Part shown: piece after piece, positions 54,072-64,000 of the stretch | How the letters are laid out: the number at the start of each line of letters is the position of its first letter | How positions within the stretch are numbered: position 1 is the first letter of the stretch | NCBI GenBank assembly: GCA_947396885.1 | Contig: OX377201.1 | Location: 68,918,983 to 68,982,982, forward strand | Reading direction: 5' to 3' | Length of the DNA stretch: 64,000 nucleotides | DNA from: Heligmosomoides polygyrus polygyrus | Lineage: Eukaryota > Nematoda > Chromadorea > Rhabditida > Heligmosomidae | Made by a program: the position numbers and the translations under genes | Notes under the pieces: generated by a model | Database searches by the model: none | The model's input: the letters and a program-made list of their open reading frames with translations, nothing else | Told to the model about the DNA's origin: nothing

Positions 54072-56473
54072 AATTGGCAGTCGACAAAATCAGAGTTTTT
54101 TAACCAACACATCCGTCTTGAGCTCTTCTGCAATATCAAGTTCATAAAATAGAATTCCCTTCACACTTTGCTATGCTTTCTCGTAGAGTTTCTTAAAACA
54201 AAGAAATTGCAGCCAGCATCACGAGAGATGAATTGTGTTAGAAATCTATCAGCTTGGTCCAGAAAAAAATGTTCGAGTAAGTCAAAATTTAAATTTAAAC
54301 CTCTCCGCTCCGAGGCAAATATCTCAGCTGAGGCAAAAACTATCAGAAGTGCCTTTGCGGATAAGGAGCCTTAGTTCGCGAAACATTAAGCTTCTAGAGG
54401 CGATATATTCGCAAAGATGCCTTCATATTGGTTCATTAAGCGACCGAAAGCCCAAACCGAACAAAAAATGGCGCTTAGCTTTGAAAATGGTTACACAACG
54501 TGACATGAACACAAGATCCTTTTCTATTCCGTCTAGCTTCCTGATAGTCGGTCTCACAGCGTACTGTTCAGCATCGTTGCATACCCGATCGCTTACCTTT
54601 CATGAAGAAACCATCCACTGGATTTGCCGTCCGTTTCTCACAGCACTCGATAGTGGCGAAAACTGTCTAAATGAGATCTGAATTGTATTTTCGGTGAAAT
54701 GCATGGTGATCGCACACATTTACTGTGTGTACCACTCTTCTTGATAACTATTTAGAGAGCACGTAAGTGCGAATGCTTCACAGAAGTACTCCTACTGCCT
54801 GAAAGGTCCACTTCTTGCTTTAGACAATGCTGCGAAGAAATGGCTTACTGCTGTTGAACAAAATGAACGCGAAAATTTTGGAAAATTCTGGGAATTTTCT
54901 GTTTGTGAGTGCCCACGCTTTGTCAGCTGATTAATGGGCGTAACAGATATTAGGCCTTTCTTGTTTCTGTTCTCAACTAAATGTATTGAGTACGCATTAT
55001 GAGGGAGTGATACGCGTTTCTTGATCCATTTCACAGGTGGCTCAGCTTGACTCGAGATGTCTCCGCAAGGCGATCACCAATGTCAGCTACCCACTTACCT
55101 TTTGACTACAACTGATGATTTCTCGCTATGAAACATCTAACCCAAAGCTGAAGTTCAAATTTTTTCTCTGTGATTGAAGGTCGGTTATGGGGGGGGGGGG
55201 GGGTGTCGCACGTTGATTTCACCAGGAACCTCGACTCGTGTTCGAAGATGCTGCGAGATGCGAGATGCGTATCCCTTGCTGTGAAGGAATTCTTGATGTT
55301 CTTGATGGCGGAGGACTGTCTTCCTCGGCAGGCCGACTATATCGATTCAAGTCCCATCTATGGTGGCGGACTGTTCCCCCTACAATACTCCAAGCGCAAG
55401 TTTGTTGCTCAGTGACCTGACTTCGATCTCTTTTAGCCCGTTTTTCCGCTACACTAACTGTCAAGGAGACAATAAGTAAGGTCTATACGCTATTGCATTT
55501 ATATGTGTCGTCGAGTACTCTTTTCACAAAGTACGCCCTCAGTTCCACCTTTTAATACTTAGCCCCTTCGATCTTATCTAGAAATATAATATAATAGAGC
55601 GCGCTTAAAAGCAACTGTCTTTGGTTGTAACAGCTTTTCGTTTTCTCTACAGTTCGATGCGAATGCGGGTATTGGTGGAAGCCGAAAGGAGAATGCCAGA
55701 AGGGAAATGAAGAAATGAAGTGCCGATGAGAGCATTTCGGTGTTCAACGCCTACGTTGCAGTTAGTGCTGAAGCTCTGCGCACAGGTTACGGCGCAATTG
55801 TGTCTCGAGTGAAGACGTCAACTCCCATCGCTCGTCTGTCCAGGCACCTCACTTTGCCAAACGCTGGCAAACGGATGGATGGTTTCCCTCGATGGTCCCC
55901 CGACTACACAGTGATAACCACCAGACCTCGCCCGATCCGATAGCGTCTGAAATGTCTGTATTTTTTGCTCAACTTACGATCACTTAATGGCATTTGACGC
56001 AAAATTTTCGGGATTTACTGCAATCCGCAACGCATTTTTTATTCCCCTTCTTTGTCAAGTAAGTTAACCACATTAACACCCGGAAGTATGCACAAACTGG
56101 TCGCTTCGAAACGTGGGCAGCTTAACATATCAACTTCACAACCTGTTTCACCATTACCACCCAAAAAAGTGCGACAATTCTGCAATTTGAATATCACACA
56201 AAAGCTCTCTTGCAGCGCACAGAAACCGGGAGTATCAAGGGACTGTTGAAAAGTCAAAATTCGGTAAAACGTTGCTAAGCGTTGTAAATAATTTCAACAA
56301 GCATACCTTACTCGGAACGTAATGTTCTTTAGGAACGGGAAACTTTGATGCTCACAACTGTTCCTTTTGCACTTGATTTAAGTTAAGGATTTCTTTGACT
56401 GAGCTACTCAGTTATTCGGCGTTGGATTTATTCGATCTTAACCAAAACCTCACTTGTCCGCCTGAGGAGATAG
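54072..56473. other. No gene recognised
   Basis: Contains a poly-G run at ~55,189-55,203. A frame near 55,660-55,730 after a TCTCTACAG acceptor-like site is briefly cysteine-rich but interrupted by stops. Other frames are short. No repeat family could be assigned. Confidence 0.4.
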
Positions 56474-56475
56474 TA

Positions 56476-57204
56476 CAGGGTGCGTAAAAAGTATTGACGC
56501 AGAGAATGGCGGTTGTGGAAAAACTAATGCACTGTAAGATTTAACATATTCACTTTCAAAATATGGAAGAGGATGTTACGAACACGATAGAATACCATCT
56601 AATCGATATAGTCCCCTCTACTGTCAAGGCCAAAGCGAAAAGGATGGGAAGCTCATCGGCGGTGCGCCGCAAGTACTCTACGTGGATTTCGTTCCGCGCT
56701 TTGAACAGGGTAGTCTCCAACGGCTGGTCGCCTGAGGTAGCCCAGACCTTAGTCTGCAAATTGCCTAATAAGAGTAATCCAGCCGACTCATGTTTGAGCG
56801 GTGCTGGCCTGAGAAGCTGTTCACACCTACGCGCCTTTGTCTGTCTGCTATCATCGGACAGAGGTTGGCAATTGTGGAATTGAACGTTGTCGCGCTTGGA
56901 CATCTTGCAAACATCATCTGTTATGACCGAGGCGTAGCTGACTTTTAGGTTATGGACCTCTTTCCTCACCGACCGTTTTGAACAGCGCCTAACTCTTTCG
57001 TTAATGAAGCATTCATTTCTTTTTTGGTAACAGCCAAGAAAGGGCCAATGTAACGACTACGTTGTCATGTTCCAACAGTTTTCTCGAGTTATTATTTGAA
57101 CACAATGCGGACAACAAAAGTAACACACAAAAACCTTGAAACAGAGATAAAGTAAGCTGGAGCTGAAACAAAAGAAGGTGCGTTAATACTTTTTACGCAC
57201 TCCG
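56476..57204 (-). mobile_element. Internally deleted Tc1/mariner-like element
   Basis: Ends CAGGGTGCGTAAAAAGTATT (56,476) and the complement of CGGAGTGCGTAAAAAGTATT (57,204) are terminal inverted repeats, flanked by TA on both sides (56,474-56,475 and 57,205-57,206). At 729 bp it is about half the usual length. Confidence 0.8.
56590..56800 (-). pseudogene. Tc1-like transposase C-terminal remnant
   Basis: The minus strand reads G-N-L-Q-T-K-V-W-A-T, then A-R-N-E-I-H-V-E-Y-L-R-R-T-A-D-E-L-P. This fits the C-terminal segment of Tc1/mariner transposases (W-x-x-L-x-x-K-V, then A-W-x-E-I...Y-L-R-x-x-x-D-x-x-P-K-R). The catalytic core lies outside or is deleted. Its orientation fits the terminal repeats of the element. 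Confidence 0.6.
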
Positions 57205-57577
57205 TAGTTTATCAAATAGAACAAAATACCAACAACAAAAAAAAAGAATTTGGCTTCTTGTGCGTGGTGGCGGCTGGGTCACTAGTAGTTTGAGACACTT
57301 GATTTGGCAGATTTGCCAGATTCACTGGAAAAATTTTTGTCTAAAAAACCAGTCAGGAAATGTTAACGACTGATGTTATCGTAAACCCCGTTCTACTGTC
57401 AGAGCGCTGTTCCTCAGACACGATACGGTAGGCGTCAGCTTAGCGTCAGGGTGCTGCTATACGCGCTGTCCGTGCTGAATCACTCTTCAGCTGTCCGAAC
57501 TCCATCGAACTATGCGCATAGCTGATCAGAGTTGCGTGTGCTGGGTACAGATTCGAGCTCATTACCCGCCGTTTCAG

Positions 57578-60500
57578 GACCGCTTCATATGGTGTACTTC
57601 TACTCGATTAGCGTCATCATAATCGTTTTTTCCGTGCTTGGACTCTTCGGCAACTGCAACGTCATTTGGGCAACGTGTCGCAAGCCGCAGCTTCGGAAGA
57701 AACACGGCAAGTGCTCTTCGGCTTACGCTATTGCTTGAGTTGAAGTGCGCTGCAACCACCATCTGATCGATGCGACATAGAGCATCTCTTAAAGGATGTC
57801 CAGTATAGTTGTGCTCTCCCAAAAATTTCGAATAACCGAATATATTCGAATAGCGACGACTTTCGATTATTCGGAAATCATATACATACATTCGATAATA
57901 GCGTTTTTTCGAGAGTTCTAATTCGAATACATTCGAAAATCGCGTTACTCGAACGTCCGAATTCGAATATTCGATTTCGAATAGAATTATTCGAATTCGA
58001 ATGTTCGAATATTCATTCGGGCACAACTATAATTGCCAGTTACTTACAGAGAGGCGTGCCAATACGTATCCTTCATTCACCAAAGAAGCTTATACATTTG
58101 AGGATACAGCAGTTTAACGCCATTGACGTGTCACTTGTCCTTGTAGGAAGGGCAGGATACTAATAAATCGACAACATTTACTCAGGCCTCATCAAGCGAG
58201 CATTTGTAAAAATGTTAGGAATCCAAAAAATTCATGCATTTTTTCTGCCTGGTCTTTCAAAAAATGTATTCGCTATTCGCAGTTTCGGAGAATTTTCCTT
58301 CTCAAAACATGAAGGAAGATCTAACAAGGGAAAGGTCTAAAGAGTATTTCTGAACGGGGAGAGCGAGCAGGTGGTTAGAATGTGAAACGAGGTGTAGATC
58401 ATGCAAACTGACCTAAACAGCCATCGATACACTTTTTTCCTCATCTTTGCCTGTCTCCTGGGGTCTGCTGAAGGTCTTCTGAAACCTAGCACCAACAATG
58501 TCCGCCGATGCTCGACTAGGGATCCACCTGCTCCCGCTGAAATGTGGCCCACCTTTAGACAAGGAACCTTGGAGGGAAGAAATCAAGTTGGCCGAACGTA
58601 TGGCCAGCATACTAGAGGACTTTGAAGGTATTGAGCGTTTTTATATCATTATGTTGAATAGCTTTCTCATTGTCTTGTGGTTAAAAATCCGGTCAGTAAT
58701 AAACAAATCACAAGAAGGGCACTCTCCACAGCGTACAGCTAGAAAATGCGCAGAAAACGTCTGAAAATGGTGTAGACGTCAGAATCCCCAAAATCTCAAC
58801 CAGTCATTCGAAATGCAAAAATGCAGCAGCGCACAAGAACCAAACCCCCAACTTTTCTCGCATGAAGCAACCTCACTTCCACTGCGCTCCGAGCCGCTCG
58901 ACGGCATAGGCACAAAACACTCAAACTCGTAATGCGCCGTATTCCATTGTGACTTCAAGGATTTCATACATTGGGTTTCACAAATTGGCAAAAAAAAAAC
59001 ATTTTCACACTAAATGGAGGGTGCCGATTCTCCCTATATGAGTCGCTCCCCCCGTTCAGACATACGCTTCAGAGCCTTCCCTTGTAAGTGTTTTGACACT
59101 ATAAAGCCCACTGCCTTAAATATATCGCGTCTACCCTTACAGAAGCGACATGCCCCAGCAGTGCTAGGAAGAAATAACACTGTGCCCACCGATACCCCAC
59201 CAAAGCTAAGAACTCGCTCAACTGTCCAACGTGACACTGGTGTGGCCAAATATGCCGCTTTGAGTGCCAGAGAGCTGAAATGTGCACAACGCAATATACG
59301 CATCTCACAACTCGTAGAAAGGGATGAGGGAGCTTCCCTTCTGTGCTACCTAAGCTGATTGAATAACCTCTCCCGCTTCTCACTGGTAAGGTGTCCGGCA
59401 TCCTCCTGGTTCTCCCAGTATTGTAGGGTGGTGCAGAAATAATGCCGCTTTGAAGCAACTACTTTGAAATTTTAGCTTGAAGGTTAAGTCCCCGCCGTTT
59501 CTTTTGAACATTTTATTCTGAATTACGATGAAAGTTTTTTTTGCGAAAGGCATCTTCTGAAAGAGGACAATTTGCACTATTAGAAAATATGTTTTTCTTT
59601 TTATTTCAATTTTTGTACATTTTAGGTCAATAAATTGAAAGGTCAATCAAATGACCTCGCCGACAGCTTTTCTCTTCTTACGTTTGGGATTTTTTGCACA
59701 ATGGTGATGATTTGTTCTACAAGAGCGTCTATTGGGCTTTTATTGGATGCTCCTACTCTTTTACTAAATTCTTTAGAGAGTGTTGTATATCGTACGAAAC
59801 AGAATCTTTTGCCCCATCAGGGCGTATGTTGCGTTTATTAGCTCGTGCTGATTTTTGTCAATTTTTAGTACAATCTTTAAAAAAAAGAAAAAATGATCTT
59901 TATCATTTTTTTCACATAGCGTCACACTTCATTTGAAAGAGAATGCTTCCTTCTATCAAAATATATGTTTTGTGCTACGGTAGTTTTGAATTTTGCTTAT
60001 TTTTAAGTCACTAGGTTCAGGTTTTAAAGAATAGCCAAAGAGTAGGAGCTGTTGGTGACAAAATTATGCCAAATGTTCTTGTAGAACAGATAGTCATCCT
60101 TCGAATGGTTTATAAGATTGCGCAAAACGTCTCAAACTTAAGCAGAGAGGAGGAGCTGTCGGCGGAGGTAATTTTTCTTTCCTTCTTTTTGACCTTCCAC
60201 CTTATTGGGCTTGAAAAAAATCAAAACGAAAACAGTGAAACACACTTTCTGGTAGACCAAATTATTTTCCTTCAAATAGTTTATAACGTAGTTTAAAACG
60301 CTTTCGGCGAAATGTAGAATAAAATGTAAAAAACGGCGGGAGATAGTTTCCACTATACTATAACAAAGGAAAGCTCCAGTTGACTAACTAGCATAACTAC
60401 TACGCGAGCCAACACATTTCTGCCAACAAGAAACCATTCTAGTTCAGATATTCCTGCAGCCTAGAATTCTGGAGCTCTGGAGACGACGATATCGCCGAAT

Positions 60501-61799
60501 GCCCTTGTTGCATTGTCTTTGTTTCGGAAGCATTTCTGGCGCAAGAAAAAAATGGAAATGCTTGAAAAAGCGATGTTTGTAGGAGCATGCTCTTGCGAAT
60601 ATGGAAGATCACGAATGTTTCATATTCAAACTCTATCAGCCTTTTTGTCGTCGCCAATGGAACTTGGAATCGGGTGTTGTCCTGGAGTATAATTACCTTT
60701 TCTGCTGATTAACGCCGGATATATTCCATGCAATTTGTGGTGCATTTTGTGGAGCCCCTCACGGTACTTCTCCATTGTGATGGTTTCGCCCGGAGTCAAG
60801 AAGCTCTGGTGGAATCAAACCTCGACTGATCACCAAACGGCACCATGACCTTTCTTTAGTGCAATACCGACTTTGGGAAATGCTTCGGAGCTTTGTCGAA
60901 AAAGAAGATGGCCAAGGTGCACCAATCCCGAGTTTTGAGGGGGAAGCTCCTAACAAGACGTTAGGCTGCCTCTATGCCGCTGAACGCCTACTTAACGAAC
61001 AACTCAACGTGTTCACTGCTACTTGAGAAGTGAGGTTTCAGGGCTACTGCTCGCCCACCTGGCCGGCTACCACCTTATCTGCATTTCTAGTCAATGGGTG
61101 AACCTCTCGTATAGGTGAGCTCATCCAGCCCTTGATGGTGTTCTCCTCACCAGAGACCAGTTACCTTCAGCGTTAATCGTCAAGCTCCACAGCAAGACGA
61201 GTGCTTCAGACTCATCTTACCGTATATTTTCTCCATAAGCGCACAAGCCATGATGTACGTGGTAATAGTCGGAGACCTTCTCGCGGCTATTCTCATTCCA
61301 CTCAGGTAGCGGCCACACTGCCATTCAGAATAATTTCGAAGATCTTCGTTTTCACTCCGCTCCATGTTCAGACACCACTTTCTCCAACCTTCTGGCTACG
61401 TGACCATTGTGTCCATTCCCGTTTGGATCTACTCAACCGCGGTCACGGTTTGTTGTCATTTTCCGCTAAGTGCCACTGTGGATCTCTAATCGTGACGACT
61501 GACTTTATTTTCCTGAAGAAAAACTTCAAGCTCGTTTTCAGCTGTGGGGATCTCTTGCGGTTGAGAAGAAGCAGATCATGTTCTGCAACCCGGCCCTCGC
61601 GTTGAATGGTTCCGCGAATCGTTTCTGGCTCTACACCAACCTTGGCATCATTATCGCCGTAGTGATACTCCATGCCATCGTATGGGTGATTCTCAGAAGG
61701 AAATGTGAGTCATAACCATCCCTCTATTGCCTTAACAATCACAAACCCGCACTGCTTTAGCAAACCAGCATCCAAGTATACGGATAACGAGACATTCCG
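57578..61799 (+). CDS. srsx-like seven-transmembrane chemoreceptor gene (C-terminus not placed)
   Basis: An acceptor GTTTCAG at 57,571-57,577, 11 nt before an ATG (57,589), looks like a trans-splice or leader acceptor. Exons: 57,589-57,706 (TM1 with L-G-L-F-G-N and a K-H-G end), 61,042-61,114 (TM2), 61,171-61,305 (E-C-F...P-Y-I-F and TM3), 61,372-61,447 (TM4, I-P-V-W-I-Y-S), 61,542-61,704 (F-C-N-P-A-L-A-L and TM5) and 61,761-61,799. All five introns end in AG, and phases 1, 2, 2, 0 and 1 fit so that 604 nt give 201 residues without a stop. Intron 1 is 3,335 nt and begins GCAAGT; the others are 56-94 nt. This gene layout and the G-N, K-H-G and C-N-P motifs fit the nematode srsx family of G-protein-coupled receptors in sensory neurons. 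TM6-TM7 exons were not found with confidence (a GTAAGT follows at 61,800), so it may be a recent pseudogene. Confidence 0.75.
57804..58031. mobile_element. TTCGAATA MITE in the receptor's first intron
   Basis: A 228-bp element with 11-bp terminal inverted repeats TATAGTTGTGC and a TTCGAATA-rich interior. The flanking octamers ATGTCCAG and ATTGCCAG match at 6 of 8, fitting an old 8-bp duplication. Confidence 0.75.
58855..59092 (+). mobile_element. Solo arm related to the inverted repeat at 18,150-18,975
   Basis: Aligns with the right arm of that element: GCATGAAGCA...CACTGCGC...GAGC and the end block GAGTCGCTCC...CAGACATA...CAGAGCCTTCCCTTG. No partner arm is visible nearby. Confidence 0.5.
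59480..60353. mobile_element. Palindromic MITE, relative of the one at 42,873
   Basis: The ends share CCCGCCGTTT with the element at 42,873-43,544. Arms of ~400 bp pair imperfectly around ~59,915, with matched blocks such as TTTGTTCTACAAGA near 59,712 and TCTTGTAGAACAGA complemented near 60,080. No ORF. Confidence 0.6.
60400..60930 (-). pseudogene. mariner transposase remnant in the receptor intron
   Basis: The minus strand reads, across frame changes, S-F-L-T-P-G-E-T-I-T-M-E-K-Y, G-I-Y-P-A-L-I-S-R-K-G, and L-Q-D-N-T-R with the second catalytic aspartate (~60,695). Then come I-E-F-E-Y-E-T-F, K-C-F-R-N-K-D-N-A-T-R-A-F and A-P-E-F near 60,470. This is the standard order of the C-terminal half of mariner transposases. 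Multiple frameshifts and stops make it inactive. Confidence 0.75.
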
Positions 61800-62710
61800 G
61801 TAAGTACGACCTCTTCGAAGAAATGAACTTGTGCCATTACTTTTCTATCATTGTGGGTCTAAGCCTCTTGCAATTTTTCCACATCAACAGTACTCCTCAA
61901 GTTTACGCATCTGGTTCAAACATTATCCTTAAATGCATCCTCCACGCTCTGCATGTGAGACACCCATTCGTTTACATTGCAAATTGAGAAGTCCAGTAAG
62001 CAATTCACCTACGAAATGTAATCGAACGTATTTTGGATAGGGATGAGACCCACCACTCCGGCACCCCTTCGCAAAACCCAATTCAACAACAATCTGAACC
62101 GCCTCCTCTTCACCTTAGAAGGGAAGTCCTTCACGTGAACACTACCCTTTGGACGAGGTCAAAACCGTTTGAGAGGTGCCTTAAAACTGTTGGCTGAGCA
62201 CAAATTATGGCTTCCATGACCAAGTATGAAAGGAGTTACAGGATGTCGCGAATGGCCCAGCGGTGGTCTTATCTCTCTATGTAGCAGTCTTCTAATGTTG
62301 ACCTGGCCAAATATTTATATGTTGTTGGGCTATGTTTTAGGGCTAGTCTTACCCTACAAAGGTACATCGGTCGCTCTTCATTGCGGAAGCTAACTGACCG
62401 TTGTTTACCAGTTGTCAATCTTCTCTGTGATATGCGAATTCCTATGCAAACATTTTTAGAATAGCTTCAGATAAAATTTTAGAGGGTGGGAGAAACAAAC
62501 GCGTTAGTCGCACCGAGCAGTGTCGACACTTCGGCTTCTTGCAGCCAACTTCAAGGAAGGCAACTGTCCGCAGTGAAAAGTGAAGCCCATTCTACAAAAT
62601 TGTACCTCCTTTTGCTATTAAAGGCAGACATTACCGTTACTCTCGCCTTATCGAAACTCCAGACTGGATTGATTTCGTAGACGTCCGATTCCAGCCCGAA
62701 TTCTGACTTG
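61800..62710. other. Downstream of the receptor exons; missing exons expected
   Basis: An open stretch at 61,800-61,988 continues the last exon's frame without a stop until TGA and is hydrophobic in places, but does not look like a normal TM6-TM7. Possible acceptors occur near 61,890 and 62,430. Nothing else is recognisable. Confidence 0.35.
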
Positions 62711-62723
62711 TATTTTGATTCTG

Positions 62724-63020
62724 GGCGCGTGTAGCGCAGTCGGAGGAGGCGCGACTGTCGCGTGTACCCGATACCAGGTTCCTGGTTCCGATTTCCCGCC
62801 CAGGCCAACCAAGCCTTCCATCCCTCCGGGGTCGGTGAATTGGTACCAGACTTGTCTGGAAGGATAGAGCGCTGACTTGTCCATCGGCTGGCCAACGCAA
62901 GCCATTGTATGGCCAAACACGCATTCATGTCGCCTCCACGACATCCCGTAGAAGTAGAATGCGCTGGCTCATCCCAGAGGGGATTGAGTAACGCCGTCCT
63001 TTATCCTTTATCCTTATCCT
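62724..63020 (+). mobile_element. tRNA-derived SINE family 1, most complete copy
   Basis: 297 bp from GGCGCGTGTAGCGCAG to a (CCTTTAT)n tail, with A-box TAGCGCAGTCGG and a B-box-like GGTTCCGATTTCC. Perfect 13-bp duplication TATTTTGATTCTG at 62,711-62,723 and 63,021-63,033. Used here as the reference copy. The tRNA of origin was not determined. Confidence 0.92.
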
Positions 63021-63099
63021 TATTTTGATTCTGATTCTCCACGGATCTCCCTCGATAGAGAGCCTTCGGGCTCTCTTGTTAAGAGGGATCTCGGGCCGC

Positions 63100-63671
63100 T
63101 TGTCGCAGGGTCACATGGCGCGTCCCCGGGTGGTAGATAGGGGAATTAAACGCGAACCAAATGCGACCGTGTACTGCCCAGAGACGCAGGTGGGATGCAG
63201 GGGATGGAATCCTTGCTCCTGCTGTGTCGGGTCGACACATTCCTTGTGCGTGGGAGCGGCATGTTCGTGCACAGTGTGCGTGGATGTGTCCGTGACTGTG
63301 CGGATTGTAACTGTGTCGGCCCGGCCAAAAGCTTGCACTCAGTAGACTGTGAGTACATGTAAGGCGATTCGAGGCCGCCTTAAGTCTCGCCCCGTCCCTT
63401 CGAGCAGTCTGGCTGGGTGGCCGGAGTTCTTCCCCCACACGACAGAGCCCGACGAGCTACCCGTGTGTACTCCAGTCAAAAACAGCCGCACTAAAGGGCC
63501 TCATTCCCCTGAACCCGAAAGAGCCCCCATTTCTGCAGCGATGGGAAGGACGAGTACGGAGAGGCTGCCAAAATCTCAGGGCCTAACCAGGCTGCGTAAT
63601 TGAGTAGGACAAGGATGACGATCTGCACTTACAAAGCCCGCACGCTCGCATCGGAAGCATCCGTCGAGTGT
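63100..63671 (+). pseudogene. LINE leader and first endonuclease residues
   Basis: At ~63,614-63,671 the plus strand reads M-T-I-C-T-Y-K-A-R-T-L-A-S-E-A-S-V-E, the usual start of the endonuclease in nematode RTE-like LINEs (T-Y-N-A-R-T-L). Upstream lies a GC-richer leader with an 84-codon frame (63,349-63,603) that I take to be leader. The ORF is cut at 63,671 by the TTCGAATAA element. Confidence 0.55.
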
Positions 63672-64000
63672 ACTTCTGCTTTTTTAAAATTTTTCGAATG
63701 AACGAATAATCGAATAGCCCCAATTTTCGGTTATTCGAATTTCCGAATAATCGGATAACCTCATTTTTCGAAAATTCGAATGAGCGAATAATCGAATAAC
63801 ACCATTTTTTTTTTTAGTTATTCGAATTTCCGAATAATCGAATAACCCCATTTTTCGTTTATTCGAATTTCCGAATAATCGAGTAACCCCATTTTTCGTT
63901 TATTCGAATTTCGAATAATCGAGTAACCCCATTTTTTGGTTATTCGAATTTCCGAATAATCGAATAACCCCATTTTTTGGTTATTCGAATTTCCGAATAA
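63672..64000 (+). repeat. TTCGAATAA tandem array, probably a MITE cut by the window edge
   Basis: Starts TGTACTTCTGC, similar to the TATACTTGTG and TATAGTTGTG ends of the other members. It then carries about seven units of ~41-42 bp, each with TTCGAATTTCCGAATAATCG and a CCCCATTTTT spacer. It continues past 64,000. Confidence 0.8.

Noticed and set aside
55660..55800. Cysteine-rich stretch after an acceptor-like TCTCTACAG, possibly an inhibitor domain
   Set aside because: Several in-frame stops and a cysteine spacing that fits no family I know.
58401..58627. Frame with a signal-peptide-like start (Y-T-F-F-L-I-F-A-C-L-L-G) and an overlapping frame ending at AAG|GTATTG
   Set aside because: It lies inside the repeat-filled receptor intron, the two frames conflict, and no family could be recognised.

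Overview
The window reads as nuclear DNA of a nematode, most likely a strongylid (hookworm-like) worm. The evidence is short introns of about 47-94 nt with TTTCAG-type acceptors, a nematode-type srsx chemoreceptor gene, a pen-2 copy close to the nematode protein, and a dense load of RTE, CR1, mariner, Tc1, piggyBac and tRNA-SINE repeats. Nothing bacterial or viral was recognised. The species call is inference; no marker gene was available.

Most of the sequence is layered transposon remains. Left part (1-31 kb): fragments of one RTE family (1-117; 4,667-5,350; 6,666-7,709; a stub ending at 26,376), two copies of a second LINE family (14,070-16,105 and 22,348-25,090), a mariner transposase relic (8,063-8,870), a miniature piggyBac-like element with TTAA duplications (29,858-30,470), and several long inverted-repeat elements (8,871-10,275; 10,414-12,667; 18,150-18,975; 26,036-26,680). 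An orphan protein-kinase exon (21,940-22,059) and the two last exons of an unrecognised gene (29,389-29,591) are the only host-like pieces here.

Middle part (31-51 kb): a CR1-like LINE on the minus strand (31,698-36,956) is cut by three insertions, one of them a SINE that landed exactly in the catalytic YADD-box DNA. A near-complete 3.03-kb RTE (38,138-41,168) follows. The most layered locus is 43,801-51,168. An RTE copy with a 16-bp target duplication is split by a 4.6-kb unit (45,141-49,756) with an 8-bp duplication. That unit is bounded by two directly repeated TTCGAATA-rich miniature elements and carries a pen-2 retropseudogene plus a second-family RTE (46,083-49,087, perfect 20-bp duplication) whose 5' end is tRNA-like.

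Right part (51-64 kb): a 1.84-kb inverted-repeat element (52,224-54,063), a deleted Tc1-like element (56,476-57,204), and the best candidate for a live gene, an srsx-like seven-transmembrane receptor on the plus strand (57,578-61,799). Its first intron is 3.3 kb, starts with GC rather than GT, and is filled with repeats. The window ends with an intact SINE (62,724-63,020), a LINE 5' fragment and a TTCGAATAA tandem array running off the edge.

Nearly all coding sequence is broken by stops, frameshifts or deletions. The value of the window lies in nested insertions with readable target duplications, in the mobile unit that picked up host DNA, and in the unusual number of long palindromes and tRNA-like promoter sequences.
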